From assembly GCF_000383915.1 (NCBI RefSeq), contig NZ_KB912942.1, forward strand, positions 1,062,506-1,126,505: 64,000 nt of DNA, written 5' to 3'. The stretch's first letter is position 1. The number at the start of each line of letters is the position of its first letter. This document shows positions 1 through 8,375 of this stretch, piece by piece. A program made the translations under genes and the position numbers. The notes under the pieces are model-generated. The model made no database searches. It was not told the DNA's origin and worked only from the letters and a program-made list of their open reading frames with translations. This stretch comes from Amycolatopsis benzoatilytica AK 16/65. Its GTDB lineage: Bacteria > Actinomycetota > Actinomycetes > Mycobacteriales > Pseudonocardiaceae.

Positions 1-338
1 TAGCCCGGGACTCGGATCCCGAGGTGGCGCGACGCGTCGAGAAGATCATGGCGGGAGTCCGGTTGGCCGGGTACGCCTCGGCAGCGGAATCGATGGCCGA
101 AACCGACCACGGCCCGCGGCTGTCCCGGATTTCCGTGCCCACGCTGGTGCTCGTCGGCGAACAGGACCAGGTCACCGGAGTCGCCGAGGCGCGACGGCTG
201 GCCGCGTCCATTCCGGGTGCGCGGCTCGCGGTGCTGCCCGGCGGGCACGCCGCGAACCAGGAGCATCCGCGCCGATTCTCCGCCGAAGTACTGAGCTTTC
301 TGTCCGAAGTGGACGCAGCGGTGGAGGTGTCGCGATGA
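1..338 (+). CDS. alpha/beta hydrolase, C-terminal part (5' end outside window)
   Basis: The reading frame is open from the left edge (first full codon at base 3) to the stop at 336-338, so only about 111 C-terminal residues are visible. They hold the last strands of an alpha/beta hydrolase: PTLVLVGEQDQV, the strand and loop that carries the catalytic Asp, and later LPGGHAANQEHP with the catalytic His. The nucleophile elbow lies outside the window. The stop overlaps the next start (GTGTCGCGATGA), so it is the upstream member of the operon running to 7570. In aromatic degradation operons such hydrolases often cleave ring-fission products or enol lactones, but the substrate cannot be told from this fragment. 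Confidence 0.8.
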   Translation, partial: ARDSDPEVARRVEKIMAGVRLAGYASAAESMAETDHGPRLSRISVPTLVLVGEQDQVTGVAEARRLAASIPGARLAVLPGGHAANQEHPRRFSAEVLSFLSEVDAAVEVSR

Positions 339-1075
339 AGGACCGGCTTTACGTCGTCACCGGTGCCGGCCGCGGGCTCGGCTGGGCGATCGCCCGCGAG
401 ATCGGCCGCCAGGGCGGCCGGGTCGTCGTCGCCGAACGGTCGCCGGACCGCGCGGCCGACGGGGTGGCGCGGCTGCGCGCGGAAGGCGTCGAGACGCATC
501 GCGTCGACACCGACGTCGCGGACCCGGATTCCGTTGCCGCACTGGCAGACGCGGTCGCCCGGATCGGGCCGCTGCACGGCCTGGTGAACAACGCGGCGAT
601 GGCGGACGGCGTCGGTGGCAAGCACTTCGCGGAGCTGGACATCGAAGCGTGGGACACGCTGATGACAGTCAACGCGCGTGGCCCATGGCTGGTTTCCCGC
701 GCGCTGTATCCGCAGCTCGCGCAGACTGGTGGCCGCATCGTGAACCTCGCCTCCGATGCCGCGCTGTACGGCTCGCCTCGGCTGGTCCAGTACGTCGCCT
801 CCAAGGGCGCGGTGATCGCGATGACCCGCGCGATGGCGCGCGACGGCGGTCCGGACGGCGTGACCGTCAACGCGGTCGCACCGGGTCTGACGGAGGTCGA
901 AGCGACTTCCGGGATCCCGCAGGAACGGCACGACCTGTACGCGCTGAACCGGGCCCTGACCCGGCCGCAGCAGCCTGAGGACGTGGTCGGTTCGGTGGCG
1001 TTCCTGCTGTCCGACGCGGCCGCCTACATCACCGGCCAGACCCTCGTGGTCGACGGCGGATTCGTCTGCAGCTGA
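335..1075 (+). CDS. SDR family NAD(P)-dependent oxidoreductase
   Basis: A 246-residue classical short-chain dehydrogenase. The N-terminal Rossmann motif is TGAGRGLG (residues 9-16), NNAA follows at 85-88, the catalytic Ser is S140, and the Tyr/Lys pair is complete as YVASK (Y153, K157). The C-terminal ITGQTLVVDGG is the usual end of the fold. The start overlaps the preceding hydrolase by 4 bp and a second SDR follows 11 bp downstream. All active-site residues are present, so this is a functional oxidoreductase, probably acting on a hydroxyl or keto group in the pathway of this operon. The substrate is unknown; 3-oxoacyl-ACP reductase-like and diol dehydrogenase-like roles both fit the family. 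Confidence 0.88.
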   Translation: MKDRLYVVTGAGRGLGWAIAREIGRQGGRVVVAERSPDRAADGVARLRAEGVETHRVDTDVADPDSVAALADAVARIGPLHGLVNNAAMADGVGGKHFAELDIEAWDTLMTVNARGPWLVSRALYPQLAQTGGRIVNLASDAALYGSPRLVQYVASKGAVIAMTRAMARDGGPDGVTVNAVAPGLTEVEATSGIPQERHDLYALNRALTRPQQPEDVVGSVAFLLSDAAAYITGQTLVVDGGFVCS

Positions 1076-1086
1076 AGGGAATACCC

Positions 1087-1875
1087 GTGGACTTGGGATT
1101 GAAGGGCCGCGCGGTGCTGGTCACCGGGGCCAGCTCCGGGGTCGGCCTGGCGACCGCCGCCGCGCTGCTCGCCGAGGGCGCGCACGTCGCCGCTTGCGCT
1201 CGCGACGGCGTCCGGCTGGAGAAGGCGCTCGCCGATCTGCCGCGCGCCGAGGGCTCCCGGCTGTACACCGCGTCCTGCGACGTGCTGGACGAGACGCAGG
1301 TGGCCGCGTTCGTCGCCGATGCCGCCCGCGAACTCGGCGGCCTGGCCGGAGTGGTGAACAACGCGGGCCGGTCGTTGATGGCGCGGCTCGCGGATACCAC
1401 CGACGACCAGTGGCGCGACGAACTGCACCTGAAGATTTTCGCCGTCCTGCACGTGGTTCGCGCCGCCTTGCCTTGGCTGCGCGCGGCGGAGAACCCGGCG
1501 GTGGTGAACGTGAACGCGATCCTCGCCCGGCAGCCGGAACCCCGGCTCGCCGCGACCTCGGCGGCGCGCGCGGCGTTGCTCAACCTGTCCACCACGCTCG
1601 CGACCGAACTGGCCGAGGACGGCGTCCGCGTCAACTCCGTCTGCCTCGGCCTGATCGACACCGGACAGTGGCGGCGGCGCTACGAGGCTTCCGGCGGCGG
1701 ACTGTCCTATCCGGACTGGTCCGCGGAACTCGCCGCCGACCGCGGCATCCCGCTCGGCCGGCTCGGCACCGCCGACGAGGTCGCTTTCCCCATCGTCACG
1801 CTGCTTTCGCCGCGTGCCTCCTACGTGACCGGCGCGACGATCGACGTCGGCGGCGGCATCGCCCGTTATGTCTAG
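1087..1875 (+). CDS. SDR family protein lacking the catalytic Tyr and Lys
   Basis: A 262-residue SDR fold with an intact cofactor site: TGASSGVG (residues 13-20) and NNAG (91-94). The catalytic region is altered. Where classical SDRs have YxxxK, this protein reads TSAAR (T157 to R161), and the usual catalytic Ser before it is also not evident (NVNAIL). The C-terminal YVTGATIDVGGG is conserved. It therefore probably binds NAD(P) but does not use the standard Tyr/Lys proton relay. It sits directly after an SDR with a complete active site (11 bp gap) and just before a TPP enzyme, in the same operon. It may be a divergent enzyme subfamily or a non-catalytic partner. Confidence 0.85.
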   Translation: MDLGLKGRAVLVTGASSGVGLATAAALLAEGAHVAACARDGVRLEKALADLPRAEGSRLYTASCDVLDETQVAAFVADAARELGGLAGVVNNAGRSLMARLADTTDDQWRDELHLKIFAVLHVVRAALPWLRAAENPAVVNVNAILARQPEPRLAATSAARAALLNLSTTLATELAEDGVRVNSVCLGLIDTGQWRRRYEASGGGLSYPDWSAELAADRGIPLGRLGTADEVAFPIVTLLSPRASYVTGATIDVGGGIARYV

Positions 1876-1888
1876 AAGGGACGGACCC

Positions 1889-3517
1889 ATGAATCACGGC
1901 CACGGTGGCGAACTTCTGGTGCGCCTGCTGTCCGAAGCCGGTGTGGACACCGCCTTCGGGGTGGTGAGCGTGCACAATCTGCCGCTGGTGGAAGCGGTTT
2001 CGCAGCATCTGCGGTTCGTGCCGGTGCGGCACGAGGCGGCCGCGGTGAACGCCGCCGACGGGTACGCCCGGGCCGGCGGCGGCCTCGGCGTCGCGATCAC
2101 CAGCACCGGAACCGGTGCCGGAAACGCGGCCGGTTCGCTGGTCGAAGCGCTCACCGCGGGCAGCCGCGTCCTGCACGTCACCGGCCAGATCGACTCGGAA
2201 TTCCTGGGCAGCGGCCGGGGCGTCATCCACGAAACGCGCGATCAGCTCGGCATGCTCAAGGCGGTGTCGAAGTACGCGGCCACCGTCACATCGGTGGAGA
2301 ACGCGGAAGACACGCTTCGCGAGGCGATCCGGCAGGCGTTGTCGGTGCCCAGCGGCCCGGCCAGCGTCGAGTGGCCGATCGATCTGCAGTACGCGCGGCA
2401 TGAATTCGGTGCTGGCAAGGCCGAACAGCCCGCTTCCATTCCCGCGCCCAACGCCAAGTCCATCGCCGCGGCCGCGGAACTGCTCGCAGTGGCGCGCCGT
2501 CCGGTGCTGTGGCTTGGAGGAGGGGCGACCGGCGCGCGCGACGAGGTGCGCGCGCTCGCGGAACGGTTCAGTGCCGCGGTGTTCACCAGCAACTCCGGTC
2601 GCGGCACCGTGCCGGAGGATCACGAACTGGTCATCGGGAACTTCGCGGCGCACGAGTCGGCCGCGGCGGTGCTGGCGGAGGCCGACCTGCTGATCTCGAT
2701 CGGCACGCACTTCCGCTCGAACGAGACCAAGCACTACCACCTGCCGCTGCCCGCGAACCACGTCCAGATCGACGTCGACCCGGCCGCGCTGGGCCGCGTC
2801 TACCCGGCCGCCGTCGGCGTGCGCGGCGACGCGGCGGAGGTGCTTCGCCAGCTGTCCACTGTGGACGTCAACACCGAGAACGGGTGGCGCGAGCGCGTCG
2901 TCGAGACCCGGGAAACCGTGCGGGCCAAGCTGAACGAGGCCATCGGACCGTACGCGGAAATCTGTGCCGCGCTGCGCGAAGGGCTGCCCGCCGAGTCCGT
3001 GATCGCCCGCGACGTGACGATCCCGTCCAGCCAGTGGGGCAACCGCTTGCTGGACATCCACCAGCCGCGCACCAACCTCTTCCCCGTCGGCGGCGGCATC
3101 GGACAGGGTCTCGCCACCGGCATCGGCGCCGCGCTCGCGACGCCGGACGCGCCGACCGCGGTGATGGTCGGCGACGGCGGCCTTGCCGTGCACCTCGGCG
3201 AGCTGTGCACGCTGGCGCAGGAACGGCCATGGCTCGCGCTGATCGTCTTCAACGACGGCGGCTACGGCGTCCTGCGCAACATGCAGGACCACCATCGCGG
3301 CCAGCGCGCCGGCGTCGATCTGTTCACCCCGGATTTCGCCCGGCTCGCGCAATCGCTCGACCTGCCGCACGCACTGGTGTCGAAGCCCGGCCAGTTCGCT
3401 GACGCGCTGGCGAAAGCGGTCGCGCAGCACGGTCCGTTCGTGATCGAGGTGGACGTGACCGCGCTGCCCGCCGCTCCGCGGCCGTTCGTGCCGCCGGTGC
3501 CGGTCCCGGAGAGCTGA
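1889..3517 (+). CDS. thiamine pyrophosphate-dependent enzyme (acetolactate synthase / benzoylformate decarboxylase-like)
   Basis: A 542-residue TPP enzyme with the usual three-domain order. The N-terminal PYR domain has the activating Glu in VRHEAAAVNAADGYAR (E49). The C-terminal PP domain has the Mg/TPP motif GDGG (from about residue 428) followed 25 residues on by NDGGYG. I prefer the ATG at 1889, which follows AGAAGGGA at a good distance; an in-frame ATG at 1868 would overlap the upstream gene. The family includes acetolactate synthase, benzoylformate decarboxylase and phenylpyruvate decarboxylase. Between SDRs and a ring monooxygenase, a role in decarboxylating or ligating an alpha-keto acid intermediate is likely. 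There is no small regulatory subunit nearby, which argues against a biosynthetic acetolactate synthase. Confidence 0.87.
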   Translation: MNHGHGGELLVRLLSEAGVDTAFGVVSVHNLPLVEAVSQHLRFVPVRHEAAAVNAADGYARAGGGLGVAITSTGTGAGNAAGSLVEALTAGSRVLHVTGQIDSEFLGSGRGVIHETRDQLGMLKAVSKYAATVTSVENAEDTLREAIRQALSVPSGPASVEWPIDLQYARHEFGAGKAEQPASIPAPNAKSIAAAAELLAVARRPVLWLGGGATGARDEVRALAERFSAAVFTSNSGRGTVPEDHELVIGNFAAHESAAAVLAEADLLISIGTHFRSNETKHYHLPLPANHVQIDVDPAALGRVYPAAVGVRGDAAEVLRQLSTVDVNTENGWRERVVETRETVRAKLNEAIGPYAEICAALREGLPAESVIARDVTIPSSQWGNRLLDIHQPRTNLFPVGGGIGQGLATGIGAALATPDAPTAVMVGDGGLAVHLGELCTLAQERPWLALIVFNDGGYGVLRNMQDHHRGQRAGVDLFTPDFARLAQSLDLPHALVSKPGQFADALAKAVAQHGPFVIEVDVTALPAAPRPFVPPVPVPES

Positions 3518-3529
3518 GGGAGAACTGAC

Positions 3530-4120
3530 GTGGGAGGCACCATCGAAGCTGCCGAAGTCCACCACCAGCACGGGCACGGCCCCGCGAACCGCCGCCGCCG
3601 GGTGCTGCGGACGTCCGCGCCGCTGCTGGTGCGGCATCCGTCCGGCCGCGTCCGCGGTGCGGTGCTGGTGCTGCACGGCGCGCCCGGGCTCGACGACTCC
3701 GTCGAACACTGTTGCCGCACGCTCGCGAGCTGCGGTTACCTGACCGTCGCGCCGCTGTTCTACTACGAGACCGGCGGCCGCACCTTCAGCCCGGAGCGGG
3801 CCGACGCCGCGTTCGCCGCGCTCGGGCCGGCCGATCTCGAAGCCGATCTCGCCGGCGCGTTCGACTACCTCGACCGCCGTCTCGGGCTGCCGCGCCACCG
3901 CGTGGCCGCCGTCGGATTCGGCGCCGCCGCCGCTCTCGCCGAGCTCGCCGGCGGGACCGCAGCCGCGGCCGTGGGACCCCAGCCGCCACCGTGGCCTGGA
4001 ACGTCCGAATTCGACCCGCACGCGCCGGACCGGCTCGTGCTGCCCGCCTGGCCGTCCGCGCTGGACGACCTGGTCCGTTTCCTGGACGCGCATCTCCCGG
4101 ATCTGCCGCCGTCCCGCTGA
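3530..4120 (+). CDS. dienelactone hydrolase-like protein, nucleophile missing and C-terminus short
   Basis: A 196-residue protein starting at GTG after GAGGGAGA. The first two thirds follow the dienelactone hydrolase fold: GAVLVLHGAPGLDD (oxyanion region) and the strand leading to the nucleophile elbow. The elbow reads VGFGAAAAL where family members have G-[FY]-C-x-G-G, so the nucleophile Cys (or Ser) is replaced by Gly at about residue 131. The usual C-terminal Asp and His strands are largely absent, and the family is normally about 230-250 residues. The N-terminus carries a His-rich stretch (HHQHGHG). It may be a binding protein or a decaying gene, but its frame is intact and it is spaced 12 bp after the TPP enzyme. 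Confidence 0.7.
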   Translation: MGGTIEAAEVHHQHGHGPANRRRRVLRTSAPLLVRHPSGRVRGAVLVLHGAPGLDDSVEHCCRTLASCGYLTVAPLFYYETGGRTFSPERADAAFAALGPADLEADLAGAFDYLDRRLGLPRHRVAAVGFGAAAALAELAGGTAAAAVGPQPPPWPGTSEFDPHAPDRLVLPAWPSALDDLVRFLDAHLPDLPPSR

Positions 4121-4163
4121 CCCCCTCTACGCTCGAACTACGCTCCGGCTCCAAGGAGGGCCC

Positions 4164-5552
4164 ATGAGTATCGCCACCCCCGAGGTGCTCCAGCGGGACA
4201 TCGCCGCCCGGCTGGAACGGCTGCCGATGTCGCGCTGGCAGATCTCCATCCGCCTGATCATCGGCATCGTGACGTTCTTCGAGGCGTTCGACCAGCTGCT
4301 GATCGCCTACACGCTGCCGGTGATCAGCCGCGAATGGCACATGACGCCCGCCGACGCCACCGCCACCCTGACCATCGGTTCGATCGGCATGCTGCTCGGC
4401 GCGCTCGCGTCCGGCTGGGCGGCCGACCGGATCGGCCGCGTCAAGGTGATCACCCTGTGCGTCGCGCTCACCGCGCTGTGCAGCTTGTCGATGACGCTGT
4501 GCACCGCGCTGCTGCCGTTCCTGATCCTGCGCTTCGTGCAGGGCCTCGCGATCGGCGGCGAAGTGCCGACCGCGGCCGCCTACATCGCGGAGATCAGCCG
4601 GGCACGGCGCCGCGGCCGGTTCGTGCTGATGTACGAGATCGTCTTCCCAGCCGGCCTCGCGGTCGGCGCGCTGGTCGCGGCATGGGTCATCCCGCATTGG
4701 GGCTGGCGTCCGCTGTACCTGCTGGCCGCCGTCCCCGGTCTCGCCGCGGTGCTGCTGCAGATGCGGATCCCCGAGTCGCCGCGCTGGCTCGCCTCGCACG
4801 GTCACCTCGACAAGGCCGAGCGTTCGATGGCGCTGATCGAACGCCGGGTCGAGGAATCCGTCGGGCACCCGCTGCCCGCGCCCGCTCTGTCCGAATCCGC
4901 CTCGGCCGCGGCGGTCGCCACGCCGGCCAAGCGAAGCTCGGTGCGCGACCTGTTCGCCGGCCGCTACCGGCGGCGCACCTTGGTGGTCTGGGCGATCTGG
5001 TTCGTCGGCTATCTCGCGAACTACGGCATCACCTCCTGGCTGCCGACGCTGTACAAGGGCTCGTTCCACCTGTCGATCGGCAAGGCGCTCTGGTACAGCA
5101 CGGCCACCTCGGTGGCGGGCCTGGTCGGCTGCCTGATCGCCGCGCTGGTCGTGGACAAGCTGGGCCGCCGGTTCGTGCTGGCCGGCGGATTGGGCGGCAC
5201 CACGGCGATGCTGGTGGTGCTGGGAGCGCTCGGCGCCGGGACCCCGATGCAGCTGCTGGTGTGGTCGTCGCTCGCGGCGATGTTCAACTTCGCCGTGAAC
5301 GTGTGCCTGTACCTGTACACGCCGGAGTTGTACCCGACCCGCAGCCGTGCGCTGGGCGTCAGCCTCGGCGGCGTGCTGAACCGGCTCGGCCTGATCCTCG
5401 GCCCGATCCTGGTCGGCGCGCTGTACGCGGGCGGCAGCGGGCTCGGTTCGGTGTTCCTGGTGCTGGGCGGGATCTGTCTCGTCGGCGCGCTGGTCGCCGG
5501 GCTGTTCGCCGAGGAGACCAAGGGCCGCACGCTCGAAGAGGTCTCTCCGTGA
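4164..5552 (+). CDS. MFS transporter, aromatic acid / sugar-porter type
   Basis: A 462-residue, 12-TM major facilitator placed after a strong ribosome site (AAGGAGGGCCC before ATG). Motifs typical of the aromatic acid:H+ symporter and sugar porter families are present: GWAADRIGRVKV after TM2, the RFVQGLAIGGEVPTAAAYIAE stretch in TM4, PESPRWL after TM6, and LYTPELYPTRSRALG in TM10. In this operon of aromatic-degradation enzymes it most likely imports the organic acid substrate at the cytoplasmic membrane. Its stop overlaps the next gene's GTG by 4 bp. Confidence 0.88.
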   Translation: MSIATPEVLQRDIAARLERLPMSRWQISIRLIIGIVTFFEAFDQLLIAYTLPVISREWHMTPADATATLTIGSIGMLLGALASGWAADRIGRVKVITLCVALTALCSLSMTLCTALLPFLILRFVQGLAIGGEVPTAAAYIAEISRARRRGRFVLMYEIVFPAGLAVGALVAAWVIPHWGWRPLYLLAAVPGLAAVLLQMRIPESPRWLASHGHLDKAERSMALIERRVEESVGHPLPAPALSESASAAAVATPAKRSSVRDLFAGRYRRRTLVVWAIWFVGYLANYGITSWLPTLYKGSFHLSIGKALWYSTATSVAGLVGCLIAALVVDKLGRRFVLAGGLGGTTAMLVVLGALGAGTPMQLLVWSSLAAMFNFAVNVCLYLYTPELYPTRSRALGVSLGGVLNRLGLILGPILVGALYAGGSGLGSVFLVLGGICLVGALVAGLFAEETKGRTLEEVSP

Positions 5553-6448
5553 CGACTCGCGTGGTCCTGCTCGGCACGGCGGCCGGGCCGTACCCGGCGC
5601 CGGGCCGGCAGGGCTGCGCGAACGCGGTGGTGGTCGGCGGGCGCGCGTACCTGGTCGACGCGGGCTACCGGACGCTCGGCAAGTACGTCTCGGCCGGCCT
5701 GTCGTTGCGGGACTTGTCCGCGGTGTTCGTGACGCACCTGCATTCCGACCACGTGGCCGAGCTGTTCACGTTGTTCCTGCTCGGCTGGGGCCCGGCCAAC
5801 GAGGGGATCGTCGACCCGGTCCGGGTCTACGGCCCCGGCCCGGACCCGACCGACCCGGGCCCGCCCGCCGCCGGCACCGAGGCGCTGGTGGCGGGCTGCC
5901 TGACCGCATTCGGCCAGGACGTCGCGGTGCGGCAGCGGACCAGCTCCCGGCCGCCGCTGGCCGGGCTGATCCACGCCCGCGATCTCGAGGTGGCGCCCGG
6001 CGCGGAACTCGTGGTGCACGAAGACGACCGAGTGCGCGTGACCGCCCGAGCCGTCCCGCATCCACCGCTGCGGCTGGCGCTGGGCTACCGGTTCGAGACC
6101 GAAGACGGCGTGGTCGCGTTCTCCGGCGACACCGCCCGCAGCGACGCGGTCGGCGAGCTGGCCGCGGACGCCGACCTGCTCGTCCATGAGGCGATGGAGC
6201 CGGATTTCTATCGCAGCATCGGCTATTCGCCGCGGCTGCTGGAGTTCTTGGCTGCTTCGCACACTTCCCCGGCGGACGTCGGGCGGGTCGCCGCCGCGGC
6301 GGGCGCCCGCCAGGTCGCGCTGTCGCACCTCGGCCCGGCCGATCCGGCCAAGCTCAGCGACGAGGGCTGGCTCAGCCGGGTCCGTCCGCACTATTCCGGC
6401 CCCGTCGTGGTGGGCCATGACCTGCTCGACCTCACGGTCGGGAACTGA
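5549..6448 (+). CDS. MBL-fold metallohydrolase, RNase Z/arylsulfatase-like
   Basis: A 299-residue metallo-beta-lactamase-fold hydrolase starting at a GTG that overlaps the MFS stop (GTGA). The metal motif is THLHSDH (residues 62-68). Further ligands are plausible in FSGDTARSD (Asp), LLVHEAM (His) and the terminal VVGHDL. The start RVVLLGTAAGPYP resembles the RNase Z/ElaC subfamily, many of whose catabolic members hydrolyse lactones, amides or sulfate esters and do not process tRNA. Its place between a transporter and a ring monooxygenase suggests it acts on a catabolic intermediate. A longer in-frame extension upstream only reads through the MFS gene out of frame and is not coding. Confidence 0.83.
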   Translation: MTTRVVLLGTAAGPYPAPGRQGCANAVVVGGRAYLVDAGYRTLGKYVSAGLSLRDLSAVFVTHLHSDHVAELFTLFLLGWGPANEGIVDPVRVYGPGPDPTDPGPPAAGTEALVAGCLTAFGQDVAVRQRTSSRPPLAGLIHARDLEVAPGAELVVHEDDRVRVTARAVPHPPLRLALGYRFETEDGVVAFSGDTARSDAVGELAADADLLVHEAMEPDFYRSIGYSPRLLEFLAASHTSPADVGRVAAAAGARQVALSHLGPADPAKLSDEGWLSRVRPHYSGPVVVGHDLLDLTVGN

Positions 6449-6460
6449 AGGAGTCTCGCA

Positions 6461-7570
6461 GTGCCCGAAATCGCGATCGCGGGCGGCGGAATCGGCGGAC
6501 TGGCCGCCGCCGTCGCCCTCCGGAAACTCGGCTTCTCTCCGGCGGTGTACGAACAGGCCGCCGGATTCGGCAGGGTCGGCGCGGACATCAACCTGACCCC
6601 CAACGCGGTCCGCGCGCTCGACGGCCTCGGCATCGGCGACGAACTGCGCGCGACCGCCGCGCGGCCGAAGTACCGGATCAGCCGCACCTGGGACACCGGC
6701 GAGGAAACGTCGCGGCTGCCGATGGGCGACGAAGCCGAACGCCGCTACGGCTCGCCGCAGCTGACCATGCACCGCGCGGATCTGCTCGGCGCGCTGGCCG
6801 GCGCGCTCCCGGACGGTGTCGTCCACTTAGGACACAAGCTGGCCGGGATTTCGGCCGAGGGCCTGTCGTTCGAGTCCGGCACTGTCGCCGCGGACGTGCT
6901 CGTGGGCGCGGACGGCATCCACAGCGCCGTGCGCACCTCGCTCTTCGGTGCGGAACACCCGGAGTTCACCGGCGTCGTCGCGTACCGCGCGGTGCTGCCC
7001 GCGGGCGCGGTGGACGTGCCGAACCTGGACTGCTTCACCAAGTGGTGGGGTCCGGACCCGGACACCCAGCTGGTGACCTTTCCGCTGAACCGCGGCAACG
7101 ACGTGTTCGTCTTCGCCACCACCCGGCAGAGCCAGTGGCGGCACGAATCGTGGACGACTCCCGGTGACGTCGCCGAACTGCGGGAGGCGTACCGCGGATT
7201 CCATCCGGAGGCGCGAGCGCTGCTGGCGGCGTGCGATTCCGTGCTGCAATCGGCGCTGTACGTCCGCGATCCGCTGCCGGCCTGGTCGTCCGGCACGACG
7301 ACGCTGCTCGGCGACGCGTGCCACCCGATGATGCCGTTCATGGCGCAGGGTGCGGGCATGGCCATCGAGGACGCGGTGGTGCTGGCCCGGGCACTGGCCG
7401 CGTACCCGGAACCGGAGGTCGCGCTGAAGGCGTACCAGGCAGCGCGGCTGGACCGGACCCGAGAGGTGCAGCTCGGGTCGCGGGGCAACAGCTGGCTCAA
7501 ACAAAGCGGAACGAGCTCGGCCGCGGCGGACGCGCTGTACGGGTACGACGCTTGGCACGCCGCGGTGTAA
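6461..7570 (+). CDS. FAD-dependent aromatic-ring monooxygenase, 6-hydroxynicotinate/salicylate hydroxylase-like
   Basis: A 369-residue group A flavoprotein monooxygenase with a GTG start after AAGGAGTC. The dinucleotide motif is GGGIGG (residues 8-13), the DG motif is VLVGADGIHSAVR, and the FAD/ribityl motif is LGDACHPMMPFMAQGAGMAIEDA. The middle segment FTKWWGPDPDTQLVTFPLNRG recalls salicylate hydroxylase and NicC (6-hydroxynicotinate 3-monooxygenase). Such enzymes hydroxylate, sometimes with decarboxylation, a small aromatic or pyridine carboxylate using NADH and O2. It is the last gene of the operon; a hairpin follows 29 bp after the stop. The exact substrate is inference. Confidence 0.87.
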   Translation: MPEIAIAGGGIGGLAAAVALRKLGFSPAVYEQAAGFGRVGADINLTPNAVRALDGLGIGDELRATAARPKYRISRTWDTGEETSRLPMGDEAERRYGSPQLTMHRADLLGALAGALPDGVVHLGHKLAGISAEGLSFESGTVAADVLVGADGIHSAVRTSLFGAEHPEFTGVVAYRAVLPAGAVDVPNLDCFTKWWGPDPDTQLVTFPLNRGNDVFVFATTRQSQWRHESWTTPGDVAELREAYRGFHPEARALLAACDSVLQSALYVRDPLPAWSSGTTTLLGDACHPMMPFMAQGAGMAIEDAVVLARALAAYPEPEVALKAYQAARLDRTREVQLGSRGNSWLKQSGTSSAAADALYGYDAWHAAV

Positions 7571-7598
7571 CGGCATCGCCCCAGGTGCAGCGCCCGAT

Positions 7599-7653
7599 GT
7601 CCGTGAAGGGCCCCTTGCCGGAATCCGATTCCGGCAAGGGGCCCCTCGCGGCG
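7599..7653. repeat. 55-bp hairpin element, copy 1
   Basis: Left arm GTCCGTGAAGGGCCCC continues through TTGCCGGAAT to a 3-base centre (CCG), followed by its complement. The inner 23 bp of each arm pair almost perfectly and the outer right end has diverged. It starts 29 bp after the stop of the ring monooxygenase. The same element occurs at 19885, 33109 and 37338. It has no T-tract, so it could be a factor-independent terminator of the GC-rich actinobacterial kind or a dispersed palindromic repeat. Confidence 0.8.
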
Positions 7654-7672
7654 CGACCCGCCGGACAGTGAA

Positions 7673-7688
7673 TGTGATGCAGGTCACT
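7673..7688. promoter_or_regulatory. candidate CRP/FNR-type operator
   Basis: TGTGATGCAGGTCACT matches the TGTGA-N6-TCACA pattern of CRP-family regulators at 9 of 10 defined positions. It lies about 90 bp upstream of the DHFR-like reductase start at 7779, in a 125-bp gap after the hairpin. No CRP-family gene is in the window, so the assignment rests only on sequence pattern. Confidence 0.35.
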
Positions 7689-7778
7689 GACTGGTGTGGT
7701 CGCGCGTGTCTGATCCGCCGCCGCCCGTTCGACGCGTAGGTGAAACAGGCACCATCGGAAAAACCAGGAGCTGATCCC

Positions 7779-8354
7779 ATGCGCACCCTCATCGCCACCG
7801 CGTTCGTCTCACTCGACGGCGTCGTCGAGGCTCCCGGCGGCGAGGCCGGCTACCGCAACGCCGGCTGGACCTTCAAGGACATCGAGTTCGACCCGGCCGC
7901 CTACGCGCTCAAGGGCGCCGAGCAGGAAGAAGCCGGCGCGCTGCTGCTCGGCCGCGTCAGCTACGAGGCGTTCTCGCCGGTGTGGCCGGACATGACCGAG
8001 GAGTTCCCGCACTACAAAGTGATGCCGAAGTACGTCGTGTCCACCACCCTGCGCGACGAGGACCTCGTCACGAACTGGGGCGAGACAACGATCCTGCGCT
8101 CGCTCGAAGACGTCGCCGCGCTGAAGGAGACCGAGGGCGGCCCGATCATCGTCAACGGCTCCGCGACTCTGGTGCGCGCACTCACCGACGCCGGCCTCGT
8201 CGACAGGCTGCACCTGCTCGTCTTCCCGGTCCTGCTGGGCGCGGGCAAGCGGCTGTTCAGCGAGACGGACAAAGACAAGCAGCCGCTGAAGCTCGTCGAG
8301 AGCGAGGCGTACCGCAACGGGATCCAGAAGCAGATCTTCGAGTTCGTCCGCTGA
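7779..8354 (+). CDS. dihydrofolate reductase family protein (RibD C-terminal domain fold)
   Basis: A 191-residue single-domain protein of the RibD-C/dihydrofolate reductase superfamily. It shows the opening ATAFVSLDGVVEAP, the central LLLGRVSYEAF, and the NADPH-site strand GGPIIVNGSATLVRAL, then RLHLLVFPVLLGAGKRLF. The ATG at 7779 follows AACCAGGAGCTGATCCC; an in-frame upstream ATG lacks a ribosome site. These stand-alone proteins are common in actinobacteria; most have no proven substrate and are not the essential folate enzyme. The gene is monocistronic and convergent with the LysR gene that ends at 8376. Confidence 0.85.
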   Translation: MRTLIATAFVSLDGVVEAPGGEAGYRNAGWTFKDIEFDPAAYALKGAEQEEAGALLLGRVSYEAFSPVWPDMTEEFPHYKVMPKYVVSTTLRDEDLVTNWGETTILRSLEDVAALKETEGGPIIVNGSATLVRALTDAGLVDRLHLLVFPVLLGAGKRLFSETDKDKQPLKLVESEAYRNGIQKQIFEFVR

Positions 8355-8375
8355 CCGGGAAACTCCGCGGCCCGG

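Noticed and set aside
1796..4093. 765-codon open frame on the minus strand
   Set aside because: It lies opposite the TPP-enzyme and hydrolase genes, has Arg/Gly/His-rich composition and no domain or ribosome site; it is a by-product of GC-rich coding DNA.
4334..6448. 704-codon plus-strand open frame
   Set aside because: Only its last 299 codons (from 5549) are the MBL hydrolase; the first part reads the MFS gene out of frame.
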